NCBI RefSeq assembly: GCF_001984065.1
Contig: NZ_LYVP01000002.1
Location: forward strand, 62,001-126,000
Direction of reading: 5' to 3'
Source of the DNA: Pseudomonas sp. KK4
GTDB lineage: Bacteria; Pseudomonadota; Gammaproteobacteria; Pseudomonadales; Pseudomonadaceae
Length of the DNA stretch: 64,000 nucleotides
Shown: positions 37,540 to 50,228 of the stretch, one piece after another
Position numbering within the stretch: position 1 is the first letter of the stretch
Layout: each line of letters begins with the position of its first letter
Notes under the pieces: model-generated
Seen by the model: only the letters and a program-made list of their open reading frames with translations
What the model was told of the DNA's origin: nothing
The model's database searches: none
Program-made: the position numbers and the translations under genes

Positions 37540-37980
37540 TTACTCGGGAATCCGCAACGACTGCCCCGGATAAATCTTGTTTACATCCTTGAGCATCGGC
37601 TTATTGGCCTCGAAAATCTTCTGATATTTGTTGGCATCGCCATACACGCGCAAGGAAATCGCGCTGAGGGTGTCGCCCTTCACCACCGTGACGAACTTCG
37701 CGGCCACAACCACTGGGCCGGTCACCGTGATCTGGTCGTCCACGCTACCCACACCTTCAATATTGCCGACCGCCAGAAGAATTTTTTCCTTCTCCTCCTG
37801 GCTCGCCACTTCGCCGGTCACAGTGACCTTGTCGCCATCCACCGTCGCCTGCACATTCGGGCTCCCGAGGCCGACTTTGCTGATATGTTCCTTCAGTTGC
37901 TCGCTCGCGTTGGCGTTACCAGGTGTCAGCAGATCGATAAGCTTTTCGCCTGCTTCTTTCACAAAACTAAAAATGCTCAT
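37540..37980 (-). CDS. lysM: BON/LysM protein (YgaU/Kbp-like)
   Basis: Soluble protein of 146 residues from the ATG at 37980. No signal peptide. A BON domain at about 25-90 (SPNVQATVDGDKVTVTGEV, VGNIEGVGSVDDQI) and a LysM domain at about 97-145 (VVKGDTLSAISLRVYGDANKY, IYPGQSLRIPE) match E. coli Kbp, a cytoplasmic potassium-binding protein. Function here is inferred from that family. Confidence 0.9.
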   Translation of the reverse strand: MSIFSFVKEAGEKLIDLLTPGNANASEQLKEHISKVGLGSPNVQATVDGDKVTVTGEVASQEEKEKILLAVGNIEGVGSVDDQITVTGPVVVAAKFVTVVKGDTLSAISLRVYGDANKYQKIFEANKPMLKDVNKIYPGQSLRIPE

Positions 37981-38117
37981 GGCGCACGCTCCTTGGTTTT
38001 CAGATTCCAGATGCAAAAGCCTAGACCAAGGTGGCCATACTCGGATCCAACCCGACCAATGACGCCGCTTCCCGCCAAGCGATAGAATCCTCACCTACTT
38101 GAAATCCTGGAGCGACG

Positions 38118-39005
38118 ATGGACATCAAACAGCTGAAATTCCTCATCGCTCTGGACGAAACCCGGCACTTCGGCCAGGCCGCCGCGCGCTGCCACATCAC
38201 CCAGCCGACACTGTCGATGCGCCTGCGCAGCCTCGAAGAAGAGCTGGAGCTGCCCCTGGTCAATCGCGGTCAGCGCTTCGAAGGCTTCACCGCTCCCGGC
38301 GAACGGGTGCTGGCCTGGGCCCGCACGGTGTTGGCGGCTTACGACGGTTTGTACGCCGAAGCGGCAGCCTGTCGCGGCAATCTGGTCGGCACCTTGCGCC
38401 TGGGGGTGGTGCCCCTGTCGAGCTTCGATCCGCTGCCATTGCTGCAGCGCCTGCACGCCGAACACCCCAGCCTGCGCTTCGAGCTGTCGTCGCTGAGTTC
38501 CGAGCAGATCCTCGAACAATTGGCGAACAATCGCCTGGATCTGGGCGTGTCCTATCTGGAACGCCTGGATGGCGAACACTTCGACTCGCTGTCATTCAGC
38601 GAAACCCACATGGGCCTGCTCTACGATCAACGTTACTTCAGTTTTGGCCAGGCGCCGTTGAGTTGGGAATCTCTGGTCGAACTGCCCTTGGGGATGCTCA
38701 CCAGCGGGATGCATTTCAGGCAGTCCATCGACCATAACTTCCACAGCCGCGGCCTCACCCCGCAGCCGCTGTTGCAGACCGACGCCGTGCATCAACTGCT
38801 ACAAGCCGTGCACGGTGGCCTGTGCTGCGCAGTGATGCCCCTGGATGGCGGCCTCGAAGGCCTGACCGACCACCTGCGCCTGCAACCTATCGAAAACGCC
38901 CAGACCCTGGGCAGGCTGGGGCTGATCATGCGTCGTACCGCGCCCCGCTCGGCGTTGGCCGAAGCCTGTTTTGCGATGTATCAGCAATCACTAAAGGGCG
39001 CTTGA
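38118..39005 (+). CDS. LysR-family transcriptional regulator
   Basis: DNA-binding regulator of 295 residues. Winged helix at 1-60 (LDETRHFGQAAARCHITQPT, then LSMRLRSLEEELELPLVNR) and a periplasmic-binding-like effector domain from 90 (GTLRLGVVPLSSFDPLPLL). It precedes fdhD and the FdhF-like gene by 92 bases, in the same direction, so control of this formate dehydrogenase-like pair is likely. Effector unknown. Confidence 0.85.
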   Translation: MDIKQLKFLIALDETRHFGQAAARCHITQPTLSMRLRSLEEELELPLVNRGQRFEGFTAPGERVLAWARTVLAAYDGLYAEAAACRGNLVGTLRLGVVPLSSFDPLPLLQRLHAEHPSLRFELSSLSSEQILEQLANNRLDLGVSYLERLDGEHFDSLSFSETHMGLLYDQRYFSFGQAPLSWESLVELPLGMLTSGMHFRQSIDHNFHSRGLTPQPLLQTDAVHQLLQAVHGGLCCAVMPLDGGLEGLTDHLRLQPIENAQTLGRLGLIMRRTAPRSALAEACFAMYQQSLKGA

Positions 39006-39097
39006 TCGACGGCATCTATCGGCGCATCAGTAATAGCAATTAGACGCGACCGTTTGCCGCGCCTAGTCTTAACGCTGATCAATCCGTCGGTGATGCC

Positions 39098-39937
39098 ATG
39101 AACGCCAAGCGCCCTTCCTGCGCGGCGCCCGCCCTCGAAACGCCCGCGCCCGCCGCAAGCCAGACGTACAGTTACAGCGACCTCGAATACTCCGAATCGG
39201 CCAGCACCGCGCTGGCCGAGGAAGTGGCGCTGGCGATCGCCTACAACGGCATCAGCCAGGCCGTGATGCTGGTGACGCCGACCGATCTGGAAGACTTCAT
39301 CGTCGGCTTCAGCCTTGGCAGCGGCATCATCCAGGACGCCACCGATATCTATGACCTGCAGCTGACCGGCTCAGGCTCGGCGCAGTACGCGCAAGTGACC
39401 ATCGCCAACCGCGCGTTCTGGAACCTCAAGCAGCAGCGCCGGCAACTGGCCGGCACCAGCGGTTGCGGGCTGTGTGGGGTGGAAGCGGTCGAACAGGCGT
39501 TGCCGGACCTCAAGGTGTTGCCCGGTGCGCCACTGCCGCCGGCCGAATGGCTCGAAGGCCTGCGTCAACGCATCGGCCAGTTCCAGCCACTGGGCCAGCA
39601 TTGCGGTGCGGTGCATGCGGCGGTGTTCATGAACGACCAGGGTGAATTGCTGCTCGGTCGCGAAGACATCGGCCGGCACAACGCACTGGACAAGCTGATC
39701 GGCGGCCTGATCCGTCGCAACATCCCGATCGAGGGCGGGCTGGCGATCGTCACCAGCCGCTGCAGCCTCGAATTGATCCAGAAAGTCTTGCGTGCAGGCA
39801 TCCAGACCCTGGTCAGCCTGTCGTCGCCCACGGGCCTTGCCGTGCAATGGGCCCGTCGCCACAACCTCAACCTCATCCATCTGCCCCAGAAGAATGCGCC
39901 ACGGGTATACAGCCCGGCTTTGGAGAACCAAGCGTGA
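39098..39937 (+). CDS. fdhD: formate dehydrogenase accessory sulfurtransferase FdhD
   Basis: Cytoplasmic protein of 279 residues that passes sulfur from IscS to the molybdenum cofactor of formate dehydrogenase-type enzymes. The conserved SGCGLCGVEAVEQAL motif near 125, with the two essential Cys (CGLC), is intact. Further family blocks: ALAIAYNGISQAVMLVTP, TDLEDFIVGFSL, DIGRHNALDKLIGG and IVTSRCSLELIQK. It overlaps the molybdoenzyme gene by four bases (GTGA), so enzyme and activator are coupled. Confidence 0.95.
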   Translation: MNAKRPSCAAPALETPAPAASQTYSYSDLEYSESASTALAEEVALAIAYNGISQAVMLVTPTDLEDFIVGFSLGSGIIQDATDIYDLQLTGSGSAQYAQVTIANRAFWNLKQQRRQLAGTSGCGLCGVEAVEQALPDLKVLPGAPLPPAEWLEGLRQRIGQFQPLGQHCGAVHAAVFMNDQGELLLGREDIGRHNALDKLIGGLIRRNIPIEGGLAIVTSRCSLELIQKVLRAGIQTLVSLSSPTGLAVQWARRHNLNLIHLPQKNAPRVYSPALENQA

Positions 39938-42282
39938 GTCAACACCGTCAAGCCGACCAGACCCCTGTTCCTCGCTACAAACCCTACAAAGGCCCGGCCG
40001 GTGGCTGGGGCGCGCTGATCAGCGTCGCCCAGGCCTGGTTGACCAGCGACAACGCGTTGAAAAACCTGCGCATGATGCTCAAGACCAACAAGAACGGCGG
40101 CTTCGACTGCCCGGGTTGTGCCTGGGGTGACTCCAACGAAGCCGGCATGGTGGCGTTCTGCGAGAACGGCGCCAAGGCGGTGAACTGGGAAGCGACCAAG
40201 CGCCGTGTCGATGGCAAGTTCTTCGCCAAGCACAGCGTGACCTCGCTACTGGAGCAGAGCGACTACTGGCTTGAGTATCAGGGCCGTCTGACCGAGCCAC
40301 TGCGCTACAACGCCGAAACCGATCGCTACCAGCCCATCAGCTGGGACGACGCCTTTGCCCTGATCGCCAAGCACCTGCAAGGCTTGGCGAGCCCCGATCA
40401 AGCCGAGTTCTACACCTCGGGACGGGCCAGCAACGAAGCGGCGTTTCTCTATCAATTGTTCGTACGTGCCTATGGCACCAACAACTTCCCCGACTGCTCG
40501 AACATGTGCCACGAGGCCAGTGGCGTCGCGTTGGCGCAAAGCGTTGGCGTCGGCAAAGGCACCGTGACCTTCGACGATTTCGAACACGCCGATGCAATTT
40601 TCGTCTGGGGCCAGAACCCGGGCACCAACCACCCGCGGATGCTCGAACCGCTGCGCGAAGCGGTGAAACGCGGCGCTCAAGTGGTGTGCATCAACCCGCT
40701 CAAAGAGCGCGGCCTGGAACGCTTCCAGCACCCGCAGCACCCGATCGAAATGCTCACCAACGGCGACAAGCCGACCAACACCGCGTACTTCCGCCCAGCC
40801 CTGGGCGGCGACATGGCGGTGCTGCGCGGCATGGCCAAGTTCCTGTTGCAATGGGAGCGTGATGCGCAGAAGGCGGGGCAGCCTGCGGTGTTCGACCACG
40901 ACTTCCTCAATGAACACAGCGTCAACGTGCTGGAATACCTGGCCGTCGTCGATGACACCTCGTGGGAGCAGATCGTCGAGCAATCAGGCCTGGCGCTGGT
41001 CGAGATAGAGCAAGCCGCGCGCATGTACGCCAAAGGCAAGAACGTCATCATGTGCTGGGCCATGGGCATCACCCAGCACCGCCATTCGGTGGCGACCATC
41101 CAGGAAATCGCCAACCTGATGCTGCTGCGCGGCAACATCGGCCGGCCGGGCGCCGGCCTGTGCCCGGTACGTGGCCACAGTAACGTGCAAGGCGACCGCA
41201 CCATGGGCATCAACGAACGCCCGCCGGTGGCGTTCCTCGATGCGCTGGAGCGTCGCTTCCAGTTCAAGGTGCCCCGTGAAAACGGCCACAATGTGGTCGA
41301 GGCGATCCACGCCATGGCCGAAGGTCGGGCCAAAGTGTTCATTGCCCTGGGCGGCAACTTCGCCCAGGCAACCCCGGACAGCCCTCGCACCTTCGCGGCC
41401 CTGAGCAATTGCGACCTGACCGTACAGATCAGCACCAAGCTCAACCGCAGCCACTTGGCCCATGGCAAAGACGCGCTGATCCTGCCGTGCCTGGGTCGCA
41501 CCGACATCGACCGGCAAACCGAAGGCCCGCAAGCGGTGACCGTGGAAGACTCGTTCAGCATGGTCCACGCCTCCAACGGTCAGTTGGAACCGCTGTCGAA
41601 CCAGATGCGTTCGGAGCCAGCGATCCTGGCCGGTATCGCCGCCGCCACCCTGGGCAGCCATCCGGTGGACTGGAACTGGCTGGTGGCCGACTACCGTCGC
41701 ATCCGCGACCTGATCGCCGACACCATTCCCAACTTCAAAGACTTCAACGAGAAGATCAAGAATCCAGGCGGTTTCTACCTGGGCAACAGTGCCGGTGCGC
41801 GCAAGTGGAACACCGCCTCAGGCCGGGCCAATTTCCGCCCGAACGTTTTGCCCAGGGACCTGGTCCACGAACGCACCCGCGCTACCGGCGTGTTGCCGGA
41901 CCTGATCCTGCAATCGATGCGCTCCCACGACCAATACAACACCACCATCTATGGCCTCAACGACCGCTATCGTGGGGTGAAAGGTCAACGTGATGTGTTG
42001 TTCGTCAACGAAGCCGACATTATTCGCCTGGGCTTCAAACCGGGGCAGAAGGCCGACATCGTGTCGATCTGGGATGATGGTGTGGAGCGTCGGGTCAAGG
42101 GCTTCACCTTGCTGGCGTTTGATATTCCGGCCGGGCAAGCGGCGGCGTACTACCCGGAGGTCAACCCACTGGTGCCGCTGGAAAGCACCGGGGATGGCAG
42201 CCATACACCGACGTCGAAGTTCGTGGCGATCCGGTTGGAAGCGGCGAGTGAGAGTGGATTGATTCTGGCCAGGTCGGCTTGA
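39934..42282 (+). CDS. FdhF/YdeP-family molybdopterin oxidoreductase
   Basis: Predicted molybdenum bis-MGD enzyme of 782 residues from a GTG at 39934. A longer upstream frame would overlap fdhD. N-terminal Cys motif GGFDCPGCAWGDSNEAGM with a further Cys (FCENG) likely binds a 4Fe-4S cluster. Family blocks: SGRASNEAAFLYQLFVRAYG, PDCSNMCHEASG, FVWGQNPGTNHPRM, GNIGRPGAGLCPVRGHSNVQ, and a C-terminal MopB-binding domain. No Tat signal peptide, so cytoplasmic. The physiological substrate of YdeP-type enzymes is unsettled, with acid resistance reported in E. coli. Upstream LysR and fdhD support one functional unit. Confidence 0.88.
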   Translation: MSQHRQADQTPVPRYKPYKGPAGGWGALISVAQAWLTSDNALKNLRMMLKTNKNGGFDCPGCAWGDSNEAGMVAFCENGAKAVNWEATKRRVDGKFFAKHSVTSLLEQSDYWLEYQGRLTEPLRYNAETDRYQPISWDDAFALIAKHLQGLASPDQAEFYTSGRASNEAAFLYQLFVRAYGTNNFPDCSNMCHEASGVALAQSVGVGKGTVTFDDFEHADAIFVWGQNPGTNHPRMLEPLREAVKRGAQVVCINPLKERGLERFQHPQHPIEMLTNGDKPTNTAYFRPALGGDMAVLRGMAKFLLQWERDAQKAGQPAVFDHDFLNEHSVNVLEYLAVVDDTSWEQIVEQSGLALVEIEQAARMYAKGKNVIMCWAMGITQHRHSVATIQEIANLMLLRGNIGRPGAGLCPVRGHSNVQGDRTMGINERPPVAFLDALERRFQFKVPRENGHNVVEAIHAMAEGRAKVFIALGGNFAQATPDSPRTFAALSNCDLTVQISTKLNRSHLAHGKDALILPCLGRTDIDRQTEGPQAVTVEDSFSMVHASNGQLEPLSNQMRSEPAILAGIAAATLGSHPVDWNWLVADYRRIRDLIADTIPNFKDFNEKIKNPGGFYLGNSAGARKWNTASGRANFRPNVLPRDLVHERTRATGVLPDLILQSMRSHDQYNTTIYGLNDRYRGVKGQRDVLFVNEADIIRLGFKPGQKADIVSIWDDGVERRVKGFTLLAFDIPAGQAAAYYPEVNPLVPLESTGDGSHTPTSKFVAIRLEAASESGLILARSA

Positions 42283-42302
42283 CGCTTCGCCTCAACCGGC
42301 CT

Positions 42303-42398
42303 CTTCGCGAGCAAGCCCGCTCCCACATCAGGACTTCGGCGAACACGTCTTTTTGCGTGCAGCCGTGATCTAATGTGGGAGCGGGCTTGCTCGCGAAT
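42303..42398. repeat. paired REP sequence (REPIN)
   Basis: CGCGAGCAAGCCCGCTCCCAC and its inverse GTGGGAGCGGGCTTGCTCGCG enclose a 45-base spacer. Confidence 0.85.
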
Positions 42399-42453
42399 GC
42401 GTTGGACCATTGAGCGAGTCTCTGTAGTCGATCACTTTCCAAACGCCCACAAA

Positions 42454-42483
42454 AAAGGCCGTTTTCCTGAGAAAACAGCCTTT
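42454..42483. terminator. terminator of the molybdoenzyme operon
   Basis: AAAGGCCGTTTTC/GAAAACAGCCTTT stem with one mismatch around a 4-base loop. No long T-run follows, but an A-run precedes it. Confidence 0.6.
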
Positions 42484-42638
42484 GTGAAGTAGTAAAAGAC
42501 CGGCAAAAAAACGTTAAGTTCCGTCTAAAAAACAGCAACTTATGTAAATGTGCTGAAGTCGTGTTATTCGTCGGATTTCGATTGTCACACTCATGACACA
42601 GCCTCAGGATCGCGCCGTCATCCCCTTGAGGTTCCTCC

Positions 42639-43118
42639 ATGAAGTTCTCCTCGATTCTCTTGTTGTCCCTTGGCCTGGTCAGTGGCTTTGCTTCTGCTGG
42701 CGGCACCACCGAAGCAGGTGTGGGCGGCGCATTGGGCGGGGTTTTAGGCTCGGTCGTCGGTCAGTCACTTGGCGGCAACACAGGTTCCACCATCGGCGCA
42801 GCCCTGGGCGGCGCGGGCGGTAGCGCAGTCGGCGCAGACAAACGCAGCCGTGGCGAAGCAGCCATTGGCGGTGCGTTGGGCGCAGCAGGCGGTAACGTGG
42901 TCGGCCGCAGCATGGGCGGCACCACCGGCAGCCTGATCGGCTCTGCGGCAGGCGGCGGCGCCGGTGGCGCGCTGGGTAACTATATGGGCAACAAGAGCGA
43001 TGAAGACGATGATCGTCGCTCCTATCGTGGTGGTCACGACGACCGTCGCTACTACCGTGGCCATCCGGGCCGCGGTCATGCCTACGGGCATCGCAAGCAT
43101 CATCGCTATCACGACTGA
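42639..43118 (+). CDS. glycine-zipper envelope protein with basic His-rich tail
   Basis: Secreted or membrane-inserted protein of 159 residues. Signal peptide at 1-20 (KFSSILLLSLGLVSGFASA). Residues 25-115 repeat small-residue zipper units (GGALGGVLGSVVGQSLGG, GGALGAAGGNVVGRSMGG), typical of glycine-zipper proteins. Residues 118-159 are Asp-, Arg-, His- and Tyr-rich (DDDRRSYRGGHDDRRYYRGH). The tail could bind metal or nucleic acid; function unknown. Monocistronic with its own terminator. Confidence 0.8.
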   Translation: MKFSSILLLSLGLVSGFASAGGTTEAGVGGALGGVLGSVVGQSLGGNTGSTIGAALGGAGGSAVGADKRSRGEAAIGGALGAAGGNVVGRSMGGTTGSLIGSAAGGGAGGALGNYMGNKSDEDDDRRSYRGGHDDRRYYRGHPGRGHAYGHRKHHRYHD

Positions 43119-43151
43119 GGCGTGAGCGCCTCGTCCACGGATAGACCCCAC

Positions 43152-43180
43152 AATCGCAGCCTCAGGGCTGCGATTTTTTT
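43152..43180 (+). terminator. terminator of the glycine-zipper gene
   Basis: AATCGCAGCC/GGCTGCGATT stem followed by seven Ts. Confidence 0.9.
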
Positions 43181-43185
43181 GCCCG

Positions 43186-43605
43186 TCAAACCACCAACCG
43201 TTCCAGCGCCTCACGCAACCGGGCAGGAATCGCCACTGGCTGATTCGACCCTCGATCCACAAACACATGCACGAAACGCCCCGCTGCGCAGGCCTCATCC
43301 TCGCCCTGCTTGAACACCGCCAATTCGTATTGCACCGAACTGTTGCCCAACTTGCCCACGCGCAGACCAATCTCGATCCGGTCCGGGAACGCGATTGAGG
43401 CGAAGTAATCGCAAGCCGAACTCACCACGAACCCCACCACCTCACCATCGTGAATATCCAGCCCGCCGACTTCGACCAGGTAGGTATTCACGGCCGTGTC
43501 GAAGAAACTGTAGTAGGTGACGTTGTTGACGTGGCCGTAGGCGTCGTTGTCGTGCCAACGGGTGGTGATGGGCTGGAAGTGCGGGTAGTCGGTGCGATGG
43601 GGCAT
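43186..43605 (-). CDS. acyl-CoA thioesterase, 4HBT/YbgC type
   Basis: Hotdog-fold thioesterase of 139 residues from the ATG at 43605 (MPHRTDYPHFQPI). The catalytic motif RWHDNDAYGHVNNVTYYSFFD near 16-36 with Asp20-type residue is clear. Cytoplasmic; acts on medium or aromatic acyl-CoA by family. It lies downstream of the 3-hydroxyacyl-CoA dehydrogenase gene in the same direction but separated by a REP pair of about 160 bases. Confidence 0.85.
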   Translation of the reverse strand: MPHRTDYPHFQPITTRWHDNDAYGHVNNVTYYSFFDTAVNTYLVEVGGLDIHDGEVVGFVVSSACDYFASIAFPDRIEIGLRVGKLGNSSVQYELAVFKQGEDEACAAGRFVHVFVDRGSNQPVAIPARLREALERLVV

Positions 43606-43662
43606 CGGTGTTGATTCCTGAGGTTGGATCGACAGTGTAAGGCGAAAATCCGCGTTATCGTT

Positions 43663-43740
43663 CTTCGCGAGCAAGCCCGCTCCCACATGAGACCTGTGTA
43701 CGACACGGATCTCATGTGGGAGCGGGCTTGCTCGCGAAGG
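43663..43740. repeat. paired REP sequence (REPIN)
   Basis: Inverted copies at 43663-43688 and 43714-43740 with a 25-base spacer that itself has a TCATG/CATGA dyad. Confidence 0.85.
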
Positions 43741-43763
43741 CGCCCTCACGGACGCCAGATTGA

Positions 43764-44990
43764 TTACCGATCGGCAAAGCCTTTACCCACCGCCGCCAAC
43801 TCCCCAATCAACCGCGCCGGACTCCAGTGATCACCCTGGCGAGTCTGCAGCGCCAGCAATCGCTGATGAATGTCCGCCAGCCCTTGCTGATCCGCCCAGG
43901 CCATGGGCCCGCCCTTGTCCGCCGGGAAGCCGTAGCCGTTGAGGTAAACCAGATCGATGTCGTGGGCTGAACCGGCAATGCCTTCCTGCAGGATCTTCGC
44001 GCCCTCGTTGACCAAGGCCAGCAGACAACGCTCCAGAATCTCCTGCGAGCCAATCTCGCGGCGCTGCAAGCCCAGCCCTTCGCTGACTTGCAGCACCAAC
44101 GCATCGACCGTCACATCATGCTCCGCCTGACGACTGCCCGGCTCGTAATGGTAAAAACCGTTGCCGCTTTTCTGGCCAAAGCGGCCCAACTCACACAGAC
44201 GATTATCCACCTGGACCTCGGGTGCATCCTGGCCGATACCGGACAGTTGCCGCGCCCGCCACTGCAGGTCGACACCCACCACGTCGAACATGCGGAACGG
44301 CCCCATGGCGAAGCCGAAACCCTGCAGCGCGGCGTCTACCTGATAGGGATACGCGCCTTCGAGCAGCATCTTGCGCGCTTCCAGCACATAGGTATTGAGC
44401 ATGCGGTTGCCGATGAAGCCGTCGCAATTGCCTGCCACCACGCTGACCTTGCCCATGCGCTTGCCCAGTGCCAGTGCGGCCTCGAGGACGGCCGGCGCCG
44501 TTTGGGCACCGCGCACGATTTCCAACAGTTTCATGATGTGCGCCGGGCTGAAGAAGTGCAGGCCGAGGACTTGTTGCGGTCGGCTTGTGACAGCGGCGAT
44601 GGCGTCGATGTCCAGCGCGGAGGTGTTGCTGGCCAGGATGGCTTGGGGTTTGAGCAGGCCATCGAGTTCGCGAAAGATTGTTTGCTTGAGTTCAAGGTTT
44701 TCGTAGACGGCTTCGATGACCAGATCTACATCAGCGATCGCTGCGTAATCGGCAACTGCCGTGACGCGAGCGATGCGCGCGTCTGCCTCGGCCTGGTCGA
44801 TGCGTTCCTGGCGCACGCTGTGGGCATAGGTGTCGGCAACAGCGGCCAGTGCCTGTTCAAGCATTTGCGGATTGTTATCGACCCACTGCACCGCCACGCC
44901 GGCATTGGCCAGGCACATGACGATGCCCCGACCCATGGTGCCCGCGCCGATCACGGCTGCGCGCTGAATATTGAACGGTGTCTGGCTCAT
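43764..44990 (-). CDS. 3-hydroxyacyl-CoA dehydrogenase
   Basis: NAD-dependent enzyme of 408 residues from the ATG at 44990 (MSQTPFNIQRAAVIGAG); a 30-residue longer frame is unlikely. The NAD motif GAGTMGRGI at about 15-23 is followed by SNTSALDIDAI, LGLHFFSPAHIMKLLEIV (catalytic His) and NCDGFIGNRML, then two C-terminal 3HCDH domains. It lacks the enoyl-CoA hydratase half of FadB-type proteins, being a stand-alone dehydrogenase for beta-oxidation or a related pathway. Confidence 0.92.
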   Translation of the reverse strand: MSQTPFNIQRAAVIGAGTMGRGIVMCLANAGVAVQWVDNNPQMLEQALAAVADTYAHSVRQERIDQAEADARIARVTAVADYAAIADVDLVIEAVYENLELKQTIFRELDGLLKPQAILASNTSALDIDAIAAVTSRPQQVLGLHFFSPAHIMKLLEIVRGAQTAPAVLEAALALGKRMGKVSVVAGNCDGFIGNRMLNTYVLEARKMLLEGAYPYQVDAALQGFGFAMGPFRMFDVVGVDLQWRARQLSGIGQDAPEVQVDNRLCELGRFGQKSGNGFYHYEPGSRQAEHDVTVDALVLQVSEGLGLQRREIGSQEILERCLLALVNEGAKILQEGIAGSAHDIDLVYLNGYGFPADKGGPMAWADQQGLADIHQRLLALQTRQGDHWSPARLIGELAAVGKGFADR

Positions 44991-45106
44991 GTTGTGTTCT
45001 CTTGTTGGCGATCCAAAGACAGTCCCCACCATAGTCAGCCATCGCACATTTTTGAAATTTATTCCTGTGATGGGCAACATTCAGCGCATGGATATGCTCC
45101 CCATAT

Positions 45107-47041
<1,935 letters not shown>

Positions 47042-47371
47042 AAGCTGTCACTCCGTTGACTGCTGCGATGGGCAAAGCCTAGCCGGTGATGGCAGCGAGT
47101 CGAGAAAAGGTCGGGGGTAAAGCGATACGGGATGATACAGCGGATGGCTGAAGGAGGCGGCGACTGACAGCTCGCTTACGCGAGCAAGCCCGCTCCCACA
47201 GTTGACCGAGTTGCTCTGGGTACGCGGCTCAATGTGGGAGCGGGCTTGCTCGCGAAGAAGGGTAAAGCGGTCCAACTGTCGCACGTCCGCACAAAGATAA
47301 ATCTGTAGCAACGCCCTATCGCCTATCGACAGGCGAGCGTTCAAATCTATAGTCCGGGCTGTAGCTGTCAA
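47042..47371. other. 330-base spacer with REP pair
   Basis: Contains inverted REP copies at 47177-47201 and 47232-47257. No terminator or promoter was recognised. Confidence 0.6.
47177..47257. repeat. paired REP sequence (REPIN)
   Basis: CGCGAGCAAGCCCGCTCCCAC and its inverse around a 30-base spacer. Confidence 0.85.
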
Positions 47372-47548
47372 TTGCACCTCGATTTCGTGGATTGCGACAG
47401 CTATCGCTATTTTCAACCCGAAGGCTACGATGTGTATCTAACGCGTAAGGCCAAGGGTCGCGATGACAAAGTGGCATTGACCATCGGCATGCTCTACCGG
47501 GCAATCCAGGCCCAACGCTGGGACACTCAGGAGCTGGAAGGCCTGTAA
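47372..47548 (+). CDS. possible small gene or gene remnant
   Basis: A frame of 58 residues from a TTG at 47372, or open further upstream without a start to 47310. Its translation is protein-like (HLDFVDCDSYRYFQPEGYDV, then RKAKGRDDKVALTIGMLYRAI) and ends 30 bases before the EamA gene. No good ribosome site precedes the TTG, so it may be the 3' remnant of a lost gene. Not recognised. Confidence 0.3.
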   Translation: MHLDFVDCDSYRYFQPEGYDVYLTRKAKGRDDKVALTIGMLYRAIQAQRWDTQELEGL

Positions 47549-47578
47549 CGTCGCAGTGCATAACGATAAGGACATTGC

Positions 47579-48445
47579 GTGGACGTACTGATGGGGTTGT
47601 TGGCCGCCTTGCTGTGGGGTGGCACTGATTTTCTGGTCGGCGTGAACGCCCGTGCCGTTGGGGTCAAACGGGCTGTGTATTTCGGTCAGGCACTGGGCTT
47701 TACCATCATGAGCCTGCTGCTGATTGCCTTCCCCGCCTTCATACTTCGGTCCATGGCCGCACCGCTGCAAACCTGGTTGCTCGGGATGGTCGCGGCGATA
47801 TTGACCGTGTCCGGCGCGCTGGCGCTTTCCAAGGCCTTTGCCTTGGGTAAAGCCTCGATCGTGGCGCCGTTGGTGACCACTTACGGGGTCGTGACGACGC
47901 TGCTGTCCTGGGCCGCGGGTGAACACATCAACCTGCTTCAATTGTCGTGCATCGCCCTGTGCGTGATCGGCGTGGTCCTTTCCAGCATCCACTCAGAACC
48001 CAAGGTGCCCCACACCACACAGGCGAGCGGTTCCATAACCTACGCGCTACTGGCAGCGCTGCTCTACGGCACCAGTTTCTGGCTGCAAGGCCAATTTGTA
48101 CTGCCGGCACTGGGGCCTGTGACGATGCTGTGGCTGGCGTACCTGATCGGTTTGATCGTGCTGGTAGTGATCGTCCTTCGGATCGACGACGGCTTGAAAA
48201 TCCCGCCACTGAAAAACTGCGTGACACTGACCGGCGCAAGCCTGATGAACCTCGGCGGTTTTTCAGCCTTTGCCTGGGGCGCGGTGGCCGGGTCGGTTTC
48301 GGTGGTGACGGTGATCAGCACATTATCGGGCGGCATCGCGGCGATTCTGGGCTACCTGTTTTTCAAGGAGCGGCTGACCAAGGTGCAGGTATTGGGGGTG
48401 GTACTGGTGTTGCTCGGGGCGTTGGTGTTACACCTGAAAACCTGA
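47579..48445 (+). CDS. EamA/DMT-family transporter
   Basis: Inner-membrane protein of 288 residues with about ten hydrophobic helices in two repeats, from a GTG at 47579 with an AAGGAC site. The first helix, MGLLAALLWGGTDFLVGVNA, and the closing VISTLSGGIAAILGYLFFKERLTKVQVLGV fit drug/metabolite transporters of the EamA kind, with the conserved FKERLT of the last repeat. Substrate unknown. Confidence 0.85.
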   Translation: MDVLMGLLAALLWGGTDFLVGVNARAVGVKRAVYFGQALGFTIMSLLLIAFPAFILRSMAAPLQTWLLGMVAAILTVSGALALSKAFALGKASIVAPLVTTYGVVTTLLSWAAGEHINLLQLSCIALCVIGVVLSSIHSEPKVPHTTQASGSITYALLAALLYGTSFWLQGQFVLPALGPVTMLWLAYLIGLIVLVVIVLRIDDGLKIPPLKNCVTLTGASLMNLGGFSAFAWGAVAGSVSVVTVISTLSGGIAAILGYLFFKERLTKVQVLGVVLVLLGALVLHLKT

Positions 48446-48459
48446 AACGTCGCACACAA

Positions 48460-48485
48460 AAAAGCCGCCCAGAGGTGCGGCTTTT
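48460..48485. terminator. bidirectional terminator between EamA and pckA
   Basis: AAAAGCCGC/GCGGCTTTT stem with A-run before and T-run after, between converging genes. Confidence 0.88.
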
Positions 48486-48505
48486 TCATGGCTTCAAACC
48501 AACGC

Positions 48506-50185
<1,680 letters not shown>

Positions 50186-50228
50186 TTATTCCGGCACTAA
50201 CCAGTGAATTTACCTGCGCTGAACCGTT

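Larger units (their letters stand above)
42283..42638. other. 356-base spacer with REP pair and terminator
   Basis: Holds inverted REP copies (42303-42328, 42374-42398) and a terminator hairpin at 42454-42483, then the AT-rich promoter zone of the glycine-zipper gene. No gene is seen. Confidence 0.7.
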
